Shown here in pieces: positions 1 to 9,929 of a DNA stretch of 64,000 nucleotides. The notes below the pieces were generated by a model that was not told the origin of the DNA, did no database searches, and was given only the letters and a program-made list of their open reading frames with translations. Position numbers and translations under genes: made by a program. Numbering within the stretch: the stretch's first letter is position 1; the number at the start of each line of letters is the position of its first letter. Location: assembly GCF_014279995.1 (NCBI RefSeq), contig NZ_CP047935.1, positions 779,243 to 843,242 of the forward strand, in the 5' to 3' direction. The DNA comes from Synechococcus sp. BIOS-E4-1 (lineage in GTDB: Bacteria > Cyanobacteriota > Cyanobacteriia > PCC-6307 > Cyanobiaceae).

Positions 1-45
1 ACGTGGAGCTTGGTAACGACAGAGCTTACGCAAGTGCCGGACCGA

Positions 46-648
46 TCAAGCCTCGTTCGGATGAGCGATCACTCGGTCAATCAGCCCATAGTCCTTGGCC
101 TCCTCGCTGCTGAGGAAGTAATCGCGATCGGTGTCCTTCTCAATTTTCTCGAAGCTCTGGCCGCTCATATCAGCCATGGAGCGATTGAGCATCTCCTTCA
201 TGCGCAGGATTTCGCGCGCTTCAATTTCGATGTCGCTGGCCTGTCTCTGTGCAGTTCCACCCAGTGGCTGGTGAATCATGATCCTGCTGTGGGGCAGGGC
301 CAATCGCTTGCCCTTGGTGCCCGCTGCCAGAAGGAAAGCGCCCATCGATGCCGCCAGACCCACGCAGATGGTGACCACGTCGCTCTTGACGTATTGCATG
401 GTGTCGTAAATCGCCAGCCCTGCTGTCACAGATCCACCAGGGGAGTTGATGTAAAGATAAATCGGCTTGCTGCTGTCTTCGGAGTCGAGATAGAGCATCT
501 GGGCAACAAGACTGTTGGCCACGGCATCGTTGACCTCAGAGCCGAGGAACAGGATTCGCTCCACTCCCAGTCGGGTGTAGATGTCCACCCAGCGCTCCAT
601 CTGGCTGCCAGGGAGGCGGTAAGGGACGCTTGGGGTACCGATCGGCAT
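46..648 (-). CDS. clpP: ATP-dependent Clp protease proteolytic subunit (active ClpP)
   Basis: This encodes the serine-protease subunit of the cytosolic Clp protease, which degrades unfolded proteins fed in by a Clp ATPase. The 200 residues carry the catalytic serine (Ser101 in GLAASMGAF), the catalytic histidine (His126 in RIMIHQP) and an Asp in the KDTDRDYF segment, so the triad looks intact. It lies 54 bases downstream of clpR on the same strand. That arrangement matches the cyanobacterial clpR-clpP3 pair, whose products form a mixed ClpP3/ClpR core. Assignment to clpP3 rather than another paralogue is inferred from this pairing. Confidence 0.95.
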   Translation of the reverse strand: MPIGTPSVPYRLPGSQMERWVDIYTRLGVERILFLGSEVNDAVANSLVAQMLYLDSEDSSKPIYLYINSPGGSVTAGLAIYDTMQYVKSDVVTICVGLAASMGAFLLAAGTKGKRLALPHSRIMIHQPLGGTAQRQASDIEIEAREILRMKEMLNRSMADMSGQSFEKIEKDTDRDYFLSSEEAKDYGLIDRVIAHPNEA

Positions 649-702
649 GAGTCCTGGTGGGTTGAAGGAAAAAGGGGTGAAATGTGGGAGAAGAGGCCTT
701 AA

Positions 703-1374
703 TCAGCCGGCCGGTACTGGAGCTGGAAGCTCCTTGCGACTGGAGAGCACCCGGTCAATCAGCCCATAGTCCTTGGCTTGGTCCGGGGTCAGATAACTCA
801 TGCGATCGGAGTCCTTGGAGAGTTCCTCCACGCTGCGGCCCGTGTTCGTCGAAAGAATTTCGAGCATGGCCCGCTTGTTGTGCAGCACTTCCTTGGCACG
901 GATCTGGATGTCCGTGGCCTGACCCTGTGCTCCGCTGCGGGGCTGATGCAGCACGATCGAGGCGTGGGGGAGGGCTGCGCGGTGACCTTTGGTTCCGGCA
1001 GACAGAATCACAGCTGCCGTACCCATCGCCTGGCCGATGCAGATGGTGTGGACGGGGGGCTTCACGTAGCGGAGGGTGTCGCAGATGGCGAAAGCTTCCG
1101 TTTCAAATCCAATGGCATCGCCTGTGTACCAGCTGGTGCCAGTTGAGTTGATGTAAAAGTAAATCGGCTTGTCGGGATTATCGAATTCCAGGAAAAGCAG
1201 TTGGGCGATGATCAGTTCAGTGACGTCCAGACCCACCTGACGTTTGGTGTCGTCATCGGAGAAGAGGGGTAGCCCCAGATAGACAATGCGCTCCTTGAGC
1301 AGCAGCGAAGGCAGATCAGGAGGGGGCGTCCGCATCACCGACGAATCGCCGTAATAGGGAGCTGATGTGGTCAT
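703..1374 (-). CDS. clpR: ClpR, catalytically inactive ClpP-like subunit
   Basis: This is a ClpP-fold subunit of 223 residues. In the segment ICIGQAMGTAAVIL, glycine 118 replaces the catalytic serine seen in the neighbouring ClpP, while the histidine region (VLHQP, His143) is kept. This is the hallmark of cyanobacterial and plastid ClpR, a structural partner that builds mixed rings with an active ClpP. An extra loop around residues 78-92 is also typical of ClpR. It is the first gene of a two-gene minus-strand operon with clpP. Its divergent or upstream neighbour is the PIN/TRAM membrane protein gene. Confidence 0.93.
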   Translation of the reverse strand: MTTSAPYYGDSSVMRTPPPDLPSLLLKERIVYLGLPLFSDDDTKRQVGLDVTELIIAQLLFLEFDNPDKPIYFYINSTGTSWYTGDAIGFETEAFAICDTLRYVKPPVHTICIGQAMGTAAVILSAGTKGHRAALPHASIVLHQPRSGAQGQATDIQIRAKEVLHNKRAMLEILSTNTGRSVEELSKDSDRMSYLTPDQAKDYGLIDRVLSSRKELPAPVPAG

Positions 1375-1403
1375 CCGCGTCAGGCCGCCGTGGTCTGTGG
1401 ACC

Positions 1404-2558
1404 CTAGCGGGACTCAGGGGTTGGACGCTCGTTGCGACGGTTCTTGCGGTGCGTTTTTGCGTCTGGGCTGTTCTTTCCGGTGGCGGTTGTTTCGCCTTTC
1501 TTGTCGAGCCGGCCGAACACCATTCGACCGCTTGGGTTTTGTAAGGCTCCGGTGATCACCACGGCCCGCCGTTCACCGATGGCGGCCCGGGCGTTCTCAA
1601 TCACCACCATCGTTCCGTCATCCAGGTAAGCCACCCCCTGGTGTTCTTCCTTGCCTTCGCGGACGATCTTCAGGTTGAGTTCATCCCCGGGCTGCACTTC
1701 AGGGCGCAGGGCGATCACCAGTTCGCTCAGGTTCATCACCTTGAGCTCTTTGACCCGGGCCACCTGAGCCAGGTTGAAGTCCGCTGTCACCAGGGTGCCG
1801 CCGGTGTCTTCCGTGAGCTGCAACAGACGATCATCCGTGCCGGCCCCGTCGTAGCGGGTCGTGTTGATCACCAGACGTTTGTCGTAGGTCTCACGCAAGG
1901 CATTGAGAAGCTTCAGGCCGCGTCGTCCCTTGCCGCGTTTCTCGAGGTTGTTGGAATCAGCGAGTTGCTGCATCTCGTTGATCACCGTCTGGGCCACGAT
2001 CACCTTCCCCTCCAGCAGCCCGCAGCCGATCATTCCCTGGATGCGCCCGTCGATGATCACGCTGGTGTCGAGGATTTTGGCTGTGGCGGGTGTGAGCACT
2101 CCATCCGCCACCAGCAGAGCTTCGGTGGAGGTTGGGTTGAACAGCCTCAGCAGCGTCCGTCCATGCACCTCGGCCAGGTTGTAACCCAGCACTCCGAAGA
2201 ACACATTGCTCAGAATCGCTGCCAGGGGCTTCACCAGAGAGCTGGCGCCGGCCAGAGGCAGCAACAGAATCGGAGCCAGCAACAGGTTGGCCACCAGCAG
2301 ACCGAGGATCAGTCCAACCGCCCGGCTGACCAGAAGATCGGTGGGCATGGTGCGCACCTGATTCATCAGTCGCTGCCGCAACTGCCTGAAGACAAGTCCT
2401 GCCACAAGGCCGATCACTGCCCCCCCGGCACTCAGCCCCAGACGCACCTGCTGGGCGTTGGTGTCATCCAACAGTTCCTGTGGGAGCAGATGCACGCCCA
2501 TCCAGCCGGTCGCCGTTCCGGAGATCAGGAACAGGATGATGATGAGCGCTTCGACCAT
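1404..2558 (-). CDS. PIN/TRAM-domain integral membrane protein (YacL/Ycf81-like)
   Basis: The 384-residue protein begins with about four hydrophobic membrane segments (residues 1-130). A PIN-type nuclease domain follows, starting at the KILDTSVIIDGRI motif near residue 162, with later acidic residues (TDDRLLQL, TADFNLAQV). A TRAM-like RNA-binding domain lies near residues 290-350. The C-terminus is a basic, low-complexity tail. This architecture is conserved in cyanobacteria and in Gram-positive YacL, where a membrane-tethered RNase role is proposed but substrates are not established. The gene is divergent from hemW, and the two start codons are about 70 bases apart. Confidence 0.85.
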   Translation of the reverse strand: MVEALIIILFLISGTATGWMGVHLLPQELLDDTNAQQVRLGLSAGGAVIGLVAGLVFRQLRQRLMNQVRTMPTDLLVSRAVGLILGLLVANLLLAPILLLPLAGASSLVKPLAAILSNVFFGVLGYNLAEVHGRTLLRLFNPTSTEALLVADGVLTPATAKILDTSVIIDGRIQGMIGCGLLEGKVIVAQTVINEMQQLADSNNLEKRGKGRRGLKLLNALRETYDKRLVINTTRYDGAGTDDRLLQLTEDTGGTLVTADFNLAQVARVKELKVMNLSELVIALRPEVQPGDELNLKIVREGKEEHQGVAYLDDGTMVVIENARAAIGERRAVVITGALQNPSGRMVFGRLDKKGETTATGKNSPDAKTHRKNRRNERPTPESR

Positions 2559-2628
2559 GAGGTTGGGTTCTCACTGCCCAGTCCATTGCAGGCAGCATGC
2601 ACCATTCTCACTCTCCTGGCTCGGGCTG

Positions 2629-3891
2629 ATGGCCGCACCCGCGCCCCGTAGCGCCTACGTCCACATTCCTTTCTGCCATCGGCGCTGCTTCTACTGCGAT
2701 TTCGCGGTGGTGCCACTGGGAGACAAGGCGGATGCCAAGGGCGGGCCAGGGAGTCGCTCGATCGAGGCCTATCTAGGGCAGCTGCTCCATGAAATCGAGC
2801 TTTCTCCAGCGGGGCCGCCCCTGGCCACCGTGTATGTCGGAGGAGGTACCCCCTCGCTGCTGACTCCTGAACAGATCGGGCGAGTGCTCAACGCACTGCG
2901 AACGCGTTTCGGTTTGCAGTGCGGATCTGAAATCACTCTGGAAATGGATCCTGCCAGCTTTGAGCAGATGGATCTCGAAGCGTTGCTGCGCTCCGGAGTG
3001 AACAGGGTCAGTCTCGGCGGTCAGAGTTTCGACGACCAGGTTCTGGAATCCCTCGGTCGTCGTCATCGCCGTTCGGATCTGCTGGAAGCCTGCGAATGGC
3101 TTCATGGAGCCGTTGAGAACGGCGCTCTGCGCAGCTGGAGCCTTGACCTGATCCGCAACCTGCCCGACCAGAGCGATGACGGCTGGGGCGTGCAGCTGGA
3201 GCGTGCCGTTGCGATGGCTGCTCCCCATCTGTCCATTTATGACCTCAGCGTTGAACCCGGCACTGTGTTCTCGAAGCTGGAGCAACGCGGTGATCTGCAG
3301 TTGCCCGATGAGGACGGCGCTGCCGATCGGATCGCTGCGACCAGTGATCGGCTCGCCAGGGCTGGCTACTGCCGCTACGAAATCTCCAACTTCGCCAGGC
3401 CAGGTCATGCGTCGCGCCATAACCGGGTGTATTGGAGCGGAGCCGGCTGGTGGGCGTTCGGTCTGGGTGCAACCAGTGCTCCATGGGGTGAGCGCTTCGC
3501 CAGGCCCCGCACCCGTGAGGCCTATGGGGATTGGCTGGAGCAACAACACAGGGATGGGCCACATTCCTCGCTGCTGAGAGAGCTGGCCGCGCCGATGAGC
3601 CTGGAGGATCGTCTGCTGGTGGGATTGAGGCGACGGGAAGGCGTTGACCTGCTGGAGCAGGCTCAGAGCTGTGGCTGGTCATTGGACGTTTGCAGCCGCT
3701 GGTTGCCTCAGCTGGAGGCGCGCTGGGCAGAATTTCTGCCAACTGATCTGATGCGGCACTGCGGCTCCCGTTGGCAGCTCACCGATCCTGGGGGAATGGC
3801 TGTCAGCAATGCGGTTCTGGTGGAGCTGGTGGAGTGGTGGGAGGAGCTGACGGCTGCCGCTGATCATCCAGCCAGCTGCTCAAGGCCCTGA
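2629..3891 (+). CDS. hemW: Radical SAM HemW-like protein (coproporphyrinogen III oxidase-like)
   Basis: This is a radical SAM protein of about 420 residues in the HemN/HemW family. The iron-sulfur motif [10 protein letters not shown] (Cys16, Cys20, Cys23 from the chosen ATG) has Phe where true HemN has a fourth Cys, which favours HemW, a heme-binding chaperone, over a coproporphyrinogen dehydrogenase. The GGGTPS, GGQSFDD and [11 protein letters not shown] motifs support the family. The start is placed at the ATG just before [11 protein letters not shown] because upstream in-frame sequence lacks family similarity and would overlap the divergent PIN/TRAM gene. The 3' end overlaps the convergent panB by 89 bases. 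Confidence 0.9.
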   Translation: MAAPAPRSAYVHIPFCHRRCFYCDFAVVPLGDKADAKGGPGSRSIEAYLGQLLHEIELSPAGPPLATVYVGGGTPSLLTPEQIGRVLNALRTRFGLQCGSEITLEMDPASFEQMDLEALLRSGVNRVSLGGQSFDDQVLESLGRRHRRSDLLEACEWLHGAVENGALRSWSLDLIRNLPDQSDDGWGVQLERAVAMAAPHLSIYDLSVEPGTVFSKLEQRGDLQLPDEDGAADRIAATSDRLARAGYCRYEISNFARPGHASRHNRVYWSGAGWWAFGLGATSAPWGERFARPRTREAYGDWLEQQHRDGPHSSLLRELAAPMSLEDRLLVGLRRREGVDLLEQAQSCGWSLDVCSRWLPQLEARWAEFLPTDLMRHCGSRWQLTDPGGMAVSNAVLVELVEWWEELTAAADHPASCSRP

Positions 3892-4621
3892 CCGCCAGCC
3901 CCCGACCCTCCATCCGGGCCTGGCTGAACGGGGGTTGTGATCGGGTGAGTCCAAGCAGATCTGCGGTCACGCTCACCTGCCCATCACAGTCATCCCCAGC
4001 ACCGATGCCGATCACCGGGATGGCCAGACGCCGCCTCACCTGACCTGCGAGTTCGGCGGGAACGTGCTCGAGCACCATGGCAAAGCATCCCGCTGATTCC
4101 AGTTCCGAAGCTTGCTGCAGCAGGCGTTCCTGACTGCGGGGATCCCTGGCCTGACGTCGGTAGCCAAGGCTGTGGACCGCCTGAGGCAACAGTCCCAGGT
4201 GCCCCATGACAGGGATCCCAGTGCGAACCAGGCGTTCAATCACGGCCAACACCTCGGGTTCGGCGCCTTCAAGCTTCACCCCAGCCGCATCGGATTGTTT
4301 AATCAGGGTTCCTGCTGCAGCCACAGCGCGATCCAATCCGCACTGGTAGCTGAGGAAGGGAAGATCCGTGATCACCAACGGTTGTTGAGCCAGTGGTTGA
4401 CTCAAGCCTCGGCAGACCGCCTGGGTGTGCAACAGCATCTGCTCCAGCGTGACGGGAAGGGTTGTGCTGTGGCCGAGGCTGACCATGGCCAGTGAATCCC
4501 CCACCAGCACCACATCAGCGCCGGCATCCTCCACGAGGGAGGCACTCAGGGCATCCCAGGCGGTGAGCATGGTGATCGGTTGGCCGGTCTGCTTGAACCG
4601 GATCAGGTCAGAAGCGCGCAA
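3803..4621 (-). CDS. panB: 3-methyl-2-oxobutanoate hydroxymethyltransferase
   Basis: PanB makes ketopantoate from 2-oxoisovalerate and 5,10-methylene-THF, the first committed step of pantothenate and CoA synthesis. The 272-residue protein has the family motifs [35 protein letters not shown] and [12 protein letters not shown]. The start codon appears to be TTG ([11 protein letters not shown]), since no ATG is correctly placed. The last 20 or so residues are a proline-rich low-complexity tail, and this tail is exactly the part that overlaps the 3' end of hemW on the other strand. The tail is probably non-essential. Confidence 0.93.
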   Translation of the reverse strand: MRASDLIRFKQTGQPITMLTAWDALSASLVEDAGADVVLVGDSLAMVSLGHSTTLPVTLEQMLLHTQAVCRGLSQPLAQQPLVITDLPFLSYQCGLDRAVAAAGTLIKQSDAAGVKLEGAEPEVLAVIERLVRTGIPVMGHLGLLPQAVHSLGYRRQARDPRSQERLLQQASELESAGCFAMVLEHVPAELAGQVRRRLAIPVIGIGAGDDCDGQVSVTADLLGLTRSQPPFSQARMEGRGLAVRALSSWLDDQRQPSAPPTTPPAPPEPHC

Positions 4622-4665
4622 CCGCGTTGTCGGATCAGCGGACTTCCATTGCTAACATTGCAAGC

Positions 4666-4759
4666 GACTCGGACCTATGCGGTTCAGACGCCCAAACTTG
4701 GTCAGAACCGGAAGGCAGCAGCCACACGGGATGCTCTGAACAGGCGTGGACTCCGGGTC
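4666..4759 (+). ncRNA. ffs: Small bacterial signal recognition particle RNA (4.5S type)
   Basis: The stretch contains the universal SRP RNA apical signature GTCAGAACCGGAAGGCAGCA: the GGAA tetraloop followed by the asymmetric AGCAGCC bulge. The 5' end (GACTCGGA) pairs with the 3' end (TCCGGGTC) with one G-U pair, closing a single long hairpin of about 94 nt. It sits between panB and ftsZ, on the opposite strand to both. This RNA binds Ffh, which is also encoded in this window, for co-translational membrane targeting. Ends are inferred from pairing. Confidence 0.9.
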
Positions 4760-4827
4760 ACCACATTGATTAAGTTCGCTTGAACGCGTCGGATTCAGGC
4801 GATTGATCTGAAGTGCTGATGGTTCAA

Positions 4828-5955
4828 TCAGCTGTCCTTCCCGCCATCCTGGTGCTGTTGACGCTGTCTTAGGAATTCGGGGATGCGCGCACCGGCATCC
4901 TGAGATTCGGCAGAGCTGAAGGCCGATGTTGCTGCGCGCGGAACGCTTCTCTCGGTGCGATAGGGCTGGCCGTTCTCAAAGCCTGTGGCAATCACCGTCA
5001 CGTGAATCTCCCCTTCGAGACGTTCATCCACCACGGCGCCAACAATGATGTTGGCCTCGGGATCCACAACGTCGTAAATCACTTCTGAGGCGCTGGTCAT
5101 GTCCTCAAGGGTCATGTCGCGGCCGCCGCTGATATTGATCACACAACCCTTGGCACCATCGATCCGGGCAGCCTCAAGAAGAGGACTGTTGATCGCCGTC
5201 TGGGCGGCTTCGATCGCGCGGGAACGGCCGGATCCGACGCCGATGCCAAGCAGGGCGGTGCCTGCTTCAGTCATCACCGAGCGCACATCAGCGAAGTCAA
5301 CATTCACCAGTCCTGGACAGGTGATGATGTCGGTGATGCCCTTCACGCCCATGCGCAGAACATCGTCAGCACTGCGGAAGGCTTCCTGAAGAGGGGCACT
5401 GCCGATGGCATCGCGCAGACGGTCGTTGGGAATCACGATCAGCGTGTCCACATGCTCAGCCAGCCGGGCGATGCCTTCATCGGCCTGGCGCATGCGACGA
5501 CGTCCTTCAAAGCTGAAGGGCTTGGTCACGATGCCAACGGTGAGGGCGCCGCTTTCCTTGGCGACTTCAGCCACCACGGGTGCTGCACCGGTTCCAGTGC
5601 CCCCCCCCATGCCAGCGGCAATGAAGACCAGATCAGCACCCTGAAGTGCCTGCTGCAGGTCAGCGCGGGATTCTTCAGCTGCTTTCTGGCCGATGCTGGG
5701 ATTACCGCCGGCCCCGAGGCCACGGGTCAGGGTCTGGCCAAGCTGAACGCGATGTTCTGATGAAGATTGCAGCAACGCCTGCGCATCAGTGTTAAGAACT
5801 CTGTAAGCAACTCCTTCGAGGTCGCTTTGAATCATGCGGTTCACAGCATTGCTGCCACCGCCACCAACGCCGATGACTTCAATTCGCGCGGATTGAGAGG
5901 GAAGAATTCCTGCTGAATCAGGAGAAGGGGACATCTGACCGCTCACCATCTCCAT
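4828..5955 (-). CDS. ftsZ: Cell division protein FtsZ
   Basis: This is the tubulin-like GTPase that polymerises into the division ring. The 375-residue protein has the N-terminal [13 protein letters not shown], the GTP-binding signature [13 protein letters not shown], the T7 loop region ([11 protein letters not shown]) and the C-terminal peptide [10 protein letters not shown] used to bind division partners. The N-terminal 20-25 residues are a disordered Ser/Pro-rich extension. Two or three in-frame ATGs exist within the first eight codons, so the exact start is uncertain. It lies downstream of ftsQ with a gap of about 100 bases, the usual cyanobacterial ddl-ftsQ-ftsZ order. Confidence 0.97.
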   Translation of the reverse strand: MEMVSGQMSPSPDSAGILPSQSARIEVIGVGGGGSNAVNRMIQSDLEGVAYRVLNTDAQALLQSSSEHRVQLGQTLTRGLGAGGNPSIGQKAAEESRADLQQALQGADLVFIAAGMGGGTGTGAAPVVAEVAKESGALTVGIVTKPFSFEGRRRMRQADEGIARLAEHVDTLIVIPNDRLRDAIGSAPLQEAFRSADDVLRMGVKGITDIITCPGLVNVDFADVRSVMTEAGTALLGIGVGSGRSRAIEAAQTAINSPLLEAARIDGAKGCVINISGGRDMTLEDMTSASEVIYDVVDPEANIIVGAVVDERLEGEIHVTVIATGFENGQPYRTERSVPRAATSAFSSAESQDAGARIPEFLRQRQQHQDGGKDS

Positions 5956-6058
5956 CGTCGACGTCGAACCATTGAGGTGCGTGCATTATGTCCCTGCGAG
6001 CGACGATCGCCGAATTCAAATAACACTCGTTGTGGTTTCAGCACTGAGTAACCACTGG

Positions 6059-6901
6059 TCAGGGTTTGCTCGTTGTCTGTTTCTGATCAGCTTTTAACTG
6101 CAACTCCGGTTTGGAGGGGTCGGAAAGATCAATACCGCTGCTGTCTTTGCCTCGCAGGGTTTCAGGAAGACTGCTGGACAGCAGGGCGATCGTGCTGAGC
6201 TGCTGATCCAACAGACGTTCATTGGAGCCCAGCCTCACGAGCCCGAGAGTTTTTAAGCGCAGGCTGAGATCGCCATCCGGGGCGATATGGATCACATTTA
6301 ACGGACTGCCTAACTGATCCCGTCGCGCCAGCACTGAGGCAATCATTGAGCGCCGGCTGGGAATCCATCCCTCCACACGCACCGCACTGGCTGGGGCTTC
6401 GCCCTGGCGCGCAACGGTGAGCGGCATCCAATGGCCTTCAAGGTCAACCATGCCCTGTTCCTTGCCTCGGGCTCCCATCCGGCTTGCAGCGGCGATAGGC
6501 CGGCGATCCTTCAGCTCGATCTCCAGACCGGGAGGCACAAGGCGGCGCTGAACCGACACCGACTGCACCGGCAGTTCGGCCAGCAATCGGCGTTCGAGAC
6601 GAGCCGGTTCGAGGGTGATCAGGGGGCGTGGGAAACGCAGGCCGGCGGCCTTAACCACCGCCTCACTGCCAAGTCGGTCACTGCCTCGCACCGTGAGCTG
6701 CTGCTGAGAGCGCAGGCTCCAGCCGGCACTGAGCAGCACCCAGATCAGTCCGCCTGAGACTCCGCCGAACAGCAGGATGCGCCAGCTCTGAATCAACTGC
6801 TCTCGCCGTCGCTCCTTGCGCAGCCTGCGCCGGCGTTCGACGCCTGGCGGCAGGGGGGCGCTGCTCTTGCTGGCCTTTTGATTGACTTTCGAGCGTGCCA
6901 T
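6059..6901 (-). CDS. ftsQ: Cell division protein FtsQ (POTRA domain)
   Basis: A bitopic inner-membrane division protein of about 280 residues. A basic, Arg-rich cytoplasmic N-terminus is followed by one membrane segment (ILLFGGVSGGLIWVLLSAGW) and a POTRA/FtsQ domain with typical features (QQLTVRGSDRLGSEAVVKA, VQRRLVPPGLEIELKDRRPIA). The ATG start at 6901 overlaps the stop codon of the upstream gene as TGATG, implying translational coupling. A TTG four codons earlier is the only alternative. It precedes ftsZ and follows ddl and a small membrane protein gene, so it belongs to a cell-wall and division cluster. Confidence 0.9.
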   Translation of the reverse strand: MARSKVNQKASKSSAPLPPGVERRRRLRKERRREQLIQSWRILLFGGVSGGLIWVLLSAGWSLRSQQQLTVRGSDRLGSEAVVKAAGLRFPRPLITLEPARLERRLLAELPVQSVSVQRRLVPPGLEIELKDRRPIAAASRMGARGKEQGMVDLEGHWMPLTVARQGEAPASAVRVEGWIPSRRSMIASVLARRDQLGSPLNVIHIAPDGDLSLRLKTLGLVRLGSNERLLDQQLSTIALLSSSLPETLRGKDSSGIDLSDPSKPELQLKADQKQTTSKP

Positions 6902-7311
6902 CACAGGTCGCAACGAGCCTTCGCCATCAATTGATTCATCCAGCGGCGAGCCCGTTCCGCATCTGAGAAGGGCACATCCATCTGGCGGCCTTCACCGATC
7001 AACCTCAGGCGGCAGCGACCCTGCGATTCGTGGGCCAGTGGCGCATCACCCGAGGAGAGCGACATCAACTCCACCAGTTCCAGTGTCTTGATCACAAAGC
7101 GCCCTTCATCTTTGAAGCTGCCGGCATGGAAACTGCTCCAGCACAGTTCACCGTTTTTCAGTCGTGCGGCGCCGCAGCCATCGAGTTTGGCCAGCTCGGA
7201 TGATTCGCTCCAGACCCTGAACAGATTCTGGCGTCGTCGCTCCAGCCAGCCCAGGGCCGCCAACAGCACAAACACCAGCAGCAGAGGGAACCAGAGCAAA
7301 CCGTGCATCAT
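6901..7311 (-). CDS. Conserved cyanobacterial single-span membrane protein, function unknown
   Basis: A protein of about 136 residues with an N-terminal membrane anchor (GLLWFPLLLVFVLLAALGWLE) and a soluble domain rich in beta-type sequence (WSSFHAGSFKDEGRFVIKTL). I do not recognise a named domain. The start is placed at the first of two consecutive ATGs, 25 bases after the ddl stop; the open frame continues upstream but would overlap ddl and has no membrane-protein features there. Its stop overlaps the ftsQ start. Its position between ddl and ftsQ suggests a role tied to the envelope or division, but this is only context. Confidence 0.75.
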   Translation of the reverse strand: MMHGLLWFPLLLVFVLLAALGWLERRRQNLFRVWSESSELAKLDGCGAARLKNGELCWSSFHAGSFKDEGRFVIKTLELVELMSLSSGDAPLAHESQGRCRLRLIGEGRQMDVPFSDAERARRWMNQLMAKARCDL

Positions 7312-7336
7312 TGCGGCAGCAGCAGAGGCAGAAGGC

Positions 7337-8398
7337 TCATTCTTGCGCTGTGGCCACCAGCTCCGCCACCAGCTGTGGCAAAGGAATACCGGAGGCTTCC
7401 CACAGGGTGGGATACATGCTCTGGGAGGTGAAGCCCGGCAGCGTGTTGATTTCATTCATCCAGATCTGGCCATCCGCTTCGTCGTAGAAGACATCCACGC
7501 GTGCCTGGCCATAGGCGTGAACGGCGCGGCAGGCAGCAACGGCCATGGCCTGAATCCTCTGGCTGACTGCATCGGGTAAGGGTGCGGGGATCAGCGTTTG
7601 ACTGCGCCCTTCCGTGTATTTGGTCTCGTAGTCATACCAGTCGGCATCGAACCGCACTTCGCCAACCACGGACGCCTTCAGATGATCACGCCCGAGCACT
7701 GCACATTCCAGTTCTCTTGCTTTGACGCCCTGTTCCACCACAAGGCGCGGATCGAGTTCCGCTGCCAGCTGCAGGCCTGCCAGCAACTCATCGCGATTGT
7801 GTGCCTTGCTGATGCCCACGGATGAGCCGAGGTTGGCGGGCTTCACGAAGCAGGGGTAGCCGAGCTCCTCCTCCAACTTGACAAGCAGACGCTCCAGTTG
7901 CTGCGGGTTGTTGAGGTCAGCCGCGTTGACTCCGATGTGGGGCACCTGATTGATGCCCGCGACGGCGAAGGCTGCTTTCATGGCCAGCTTGTCCATGCCC
8001 ACGGCCGATCCGAGCACGCCGGAGCCCACAAAGGGTTGTTGCATCAGCGTGAACAGCCCCTGAACGGTGCCGTCCTCTCCGTTGGGTCCATGCAGAACTG
8101 GGTACCAGACATCGATTTGATCGGGGTCCACCGGCAACTGGCGCAGACCTCGCGCGGGCAGTGGTTGAGGCAGTTGCTCATCACTCAGTGCGATTCCGCT
8201 CTTCAACACATTTCTGGCGATGGTCTCCGGCCACCAGCGGCCCTCACGGTCGATATAGAGGACCGTCACCTCGAACTTCTCCCGATTGCTGGCGTCGGCC
8301 AGGGCCTTGATCACCGTTGTGGCCGACCGGATTGAGACGTCGTGTTCACCGGACGCACCTCCGAACACCACGCCAACGCGGATCAGGGGAGTCGGCAT
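7337..8398 (-). CDS. ddl: D-alanine--D-alanine ligase
   Basis: This ATP-grasp ligase makes the D-Ala-D-Ala dipeptide for peptidoglycan precursors. The 353-residue protein shows the N-terminal [15 protein letters not shown] motif, the central [14 protein letters not shown] and [17 protein letters not shown] motifs, and the C-terminal metal and ATP site [17 protein letters not shown]. Length matches the family. It is the first gene of the minus-strand ddl, membrane protein, ftsQ, ftsZ set. Confidence 0.96.
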   Translation of the reverse strand: MPTPLIRVGVVFGGASGEHDVSIRSATTVIKALADASNREKFEVTVLYIDREGRWWPETIARNVLKSGIALSDEQLPQPLPARGLRQLPVDPDQIDVWYPVLHGPNGEDGTVQGLFTLMQQPFVGSGVLGSAVGMDKLAMKAAFAVAGINQVPHIGVNAADLNNPQQLERLLVKLEEELGYPCFVKPANLGSSVGISKAHNRDELLAGLQLAAELDPRLVVEQGVKARELECAVLGRDHLKASVVGEVRFDADWYDYETKYTEGRSQTLIPAPLPDAVSQRIQAMAVAACRAVHAYGQARVDVFYDEADGQIWMNEINTLPGFTSQSMYPTLWEASGIPLPQLVAELVATAQE

Positions 8399-8437
8399 GG
8401 GAGGACAAGCTGTACAACGGTCTGCGCCGCAAACGTA

Positions 8438-9889
8438 TCAGCCGTGCACAGGAGTGCCACTGAGAGAGAAGGAACGCACCGCGCTGATGCGAACTTGAAC
8501 TAAGTCGCCGGGTTGATAGTGGCGTCCATCAGAGCCCTGCGCACTGAAGAACGTCAGGCGGTTGGTGCGCGTTCGTCCCATCAGCTGCGTGGGGTCCTTG
8601 GGGTTGATGCCCTCAGCCAGCACCTCTTCGACCCGGCCGGCATAGCGGTCGTTCCGCTGCTTGGCGCAGCGCTCGACCAGGGCGTTGATCTCCTGTAGGC
8701 GTGCCACCTTCACGTCCTCTGGAAGCTGATTTTCCCAGTTTGCAGCTGGGGTGTTGGGCCGTGGTGAATAGGCGGCCGTGTTCACCAGATCGAAGCAGAT
8801 CTCCTCGATCAATTGCAGGGTGCGTCTGAACTGGGTGTCGGTTTCGCCGGGGAAAGCAACGATCACATCGGCGCTGAGTGAGGCCTCAGGCATGCGCTCT
8901 CGGATGTAGTCGATGATCTTGCGGTAGCGCTCGATGGTGTATCCGCGGGCCATGGCCTGCAGTACGTCGTTGTCTCCGCTCTGGAAGGGGATGTGGAAGT
9001 GCTCGCAGAGTTTGGGCAGATCGGCGCAGGCATCAATCAGACGCCGAGTGAAATAGCGCGGATGGCTCGTGGCGAATCGGATTCGCTCAATTCCCTCCAC
9101 GTCATGGACGTGATGGAGCAGGTCGGTCAGCGTGTTTTTGCGCCGTCCTTCGGCAGTGATGCCAGGCAGATCGCGTCCATAAGCGTCGATGTTCTGGCCC
9201 AGCAGGGTGATCTCGCGGTAACCCTGTGCCGCCAGTCCTTCCATTTCCAGCTTGATCGCATCCGGCAGGCGCGACTGCTCCTTGCCGCGAACGGATGGAA
9301 CAACGCAATAGGTGCAGCGTTCGTTGCAGCCATAGATCACGTTGACCCAGCCACAGATGCTGCTGTCGCGGCGCGCTGTGGTGATGTCTTCAAGAATGTG
9401 GTGCTCCTCAGTCGCGACCACCTGCTGACCGCTGTCAACCTGCTGCAAGAGGGTTTCCAGCCGATTGGCGTGTTGCGGGCCCATCACCAGATCCAGTTCG
9501 GGCACGCGCCTTAGCAGTGATTCACCTTCCTGCTGGGCAACACAGCCCGCGACGACAAGCTTGAGATGGGGGTTGATGCGTTTCCGGCGTGCCTGTCGTC
9601 CGAGGTAGCTGTAAACCTTCTGCTCAGCGTTGTCGCGGATTGTGCAGGTGTTGTAGAGAACGAGATCGGCGTCCAGCTCAGCCGTGGCTTCTCGATAACC
9701 CATCGACTCCAGGATGCCGGCCATTCTCTCGGAATCAGCCTTGTTCATCTGGCAGCCGAAGGTGGTGATCCAGTAGCTGCCCCGCTCCAGGCCTGGCACT
9801 TGAGCGGTTGAGGGAGAGGCGGTGACGGTCAAGACGGAGGGCCGTCCGATGGACCGCCGACGATGGAACCTTCCTTCAGTGTGGTTCAC
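8438..9889 (-). CDS. miaB: tRNA-2-methylthio-N6-dimethylallyladenosine synthase MiaB
   Basis: This radical SAM methylthiotransferase modifies A37 of tRNAs reading UNN codons. The protein shows the UPF0004 domain with [13 protein letters not shown] and [16 protein letters not shown], the radical SAM cluster motif [16 protein letters not shown], and a C-terminal TRAM-like segment. At 483 residues it is slightly long. The first 20-35 residues before [14 protein letters not shown] are poorly conserved, and a TTG about 20 codons in could be the true start. It is divergent from the epimerase-like gene to its right. Confidence 0.95.
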   Translation of the reverse strand: MNHTEGRFHRRRSIGRPSVLTVTASPSTAQVPGLERGSYWITTFGCQMNKADSERMAGILESMGYREATAELDADLVLYNTCTIRDNAEQKVYSYLGRQARRKRINPHLKLVVAGCVAQQEGESLLRRVPELDLVMGPQHANRLETLLQQVDSGQQVVATEEHHILEDITTARRDSSICGWVNVIYGCNERCTYCVVPSVRGKEQSRLPDAIKLEMEGLAAQGYREITLLGQNIDAYGRDLPGITAEGRRKNTLTDLLHHVHDVEGIERIRFATSHPRYFTRRLIDACADLPKLCEHFHIPFQSGDNDVLQAMARGYTIERYRKIIDYIRERMPEASLSADVIVAFPGETDTQFRRTLQLIEEICFDLVNTAAYSPRPNTPAANWENQLPEDVKVARLQEINALVERCAKQRNDRYAGRVEEVLAEGINPKDPTQLMGRTRTNRLTFFSAQGSDGRHYQPGDLVQVRISAVRSFSLSGTPVHG

Positions 9890-9929
9890 AAAGGTCCTGT
9901 GTCACCTTGAGGTTCGGTGCGCATGTTGC

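Noticed and set aside
10-702. Long plus-strand open frame opposite clpP
   Set aside because: It is the antisense shadow of clpP; the minus-strand translation has an intact catalytic triad.
1641-2651. 336-codon plus-strand frame opposite the PIN/TRAM gene
   Set aside because: Shadow of a conserved gene; its His/Gln-rich translation is typical of antisense to GC-rich coding sequence.
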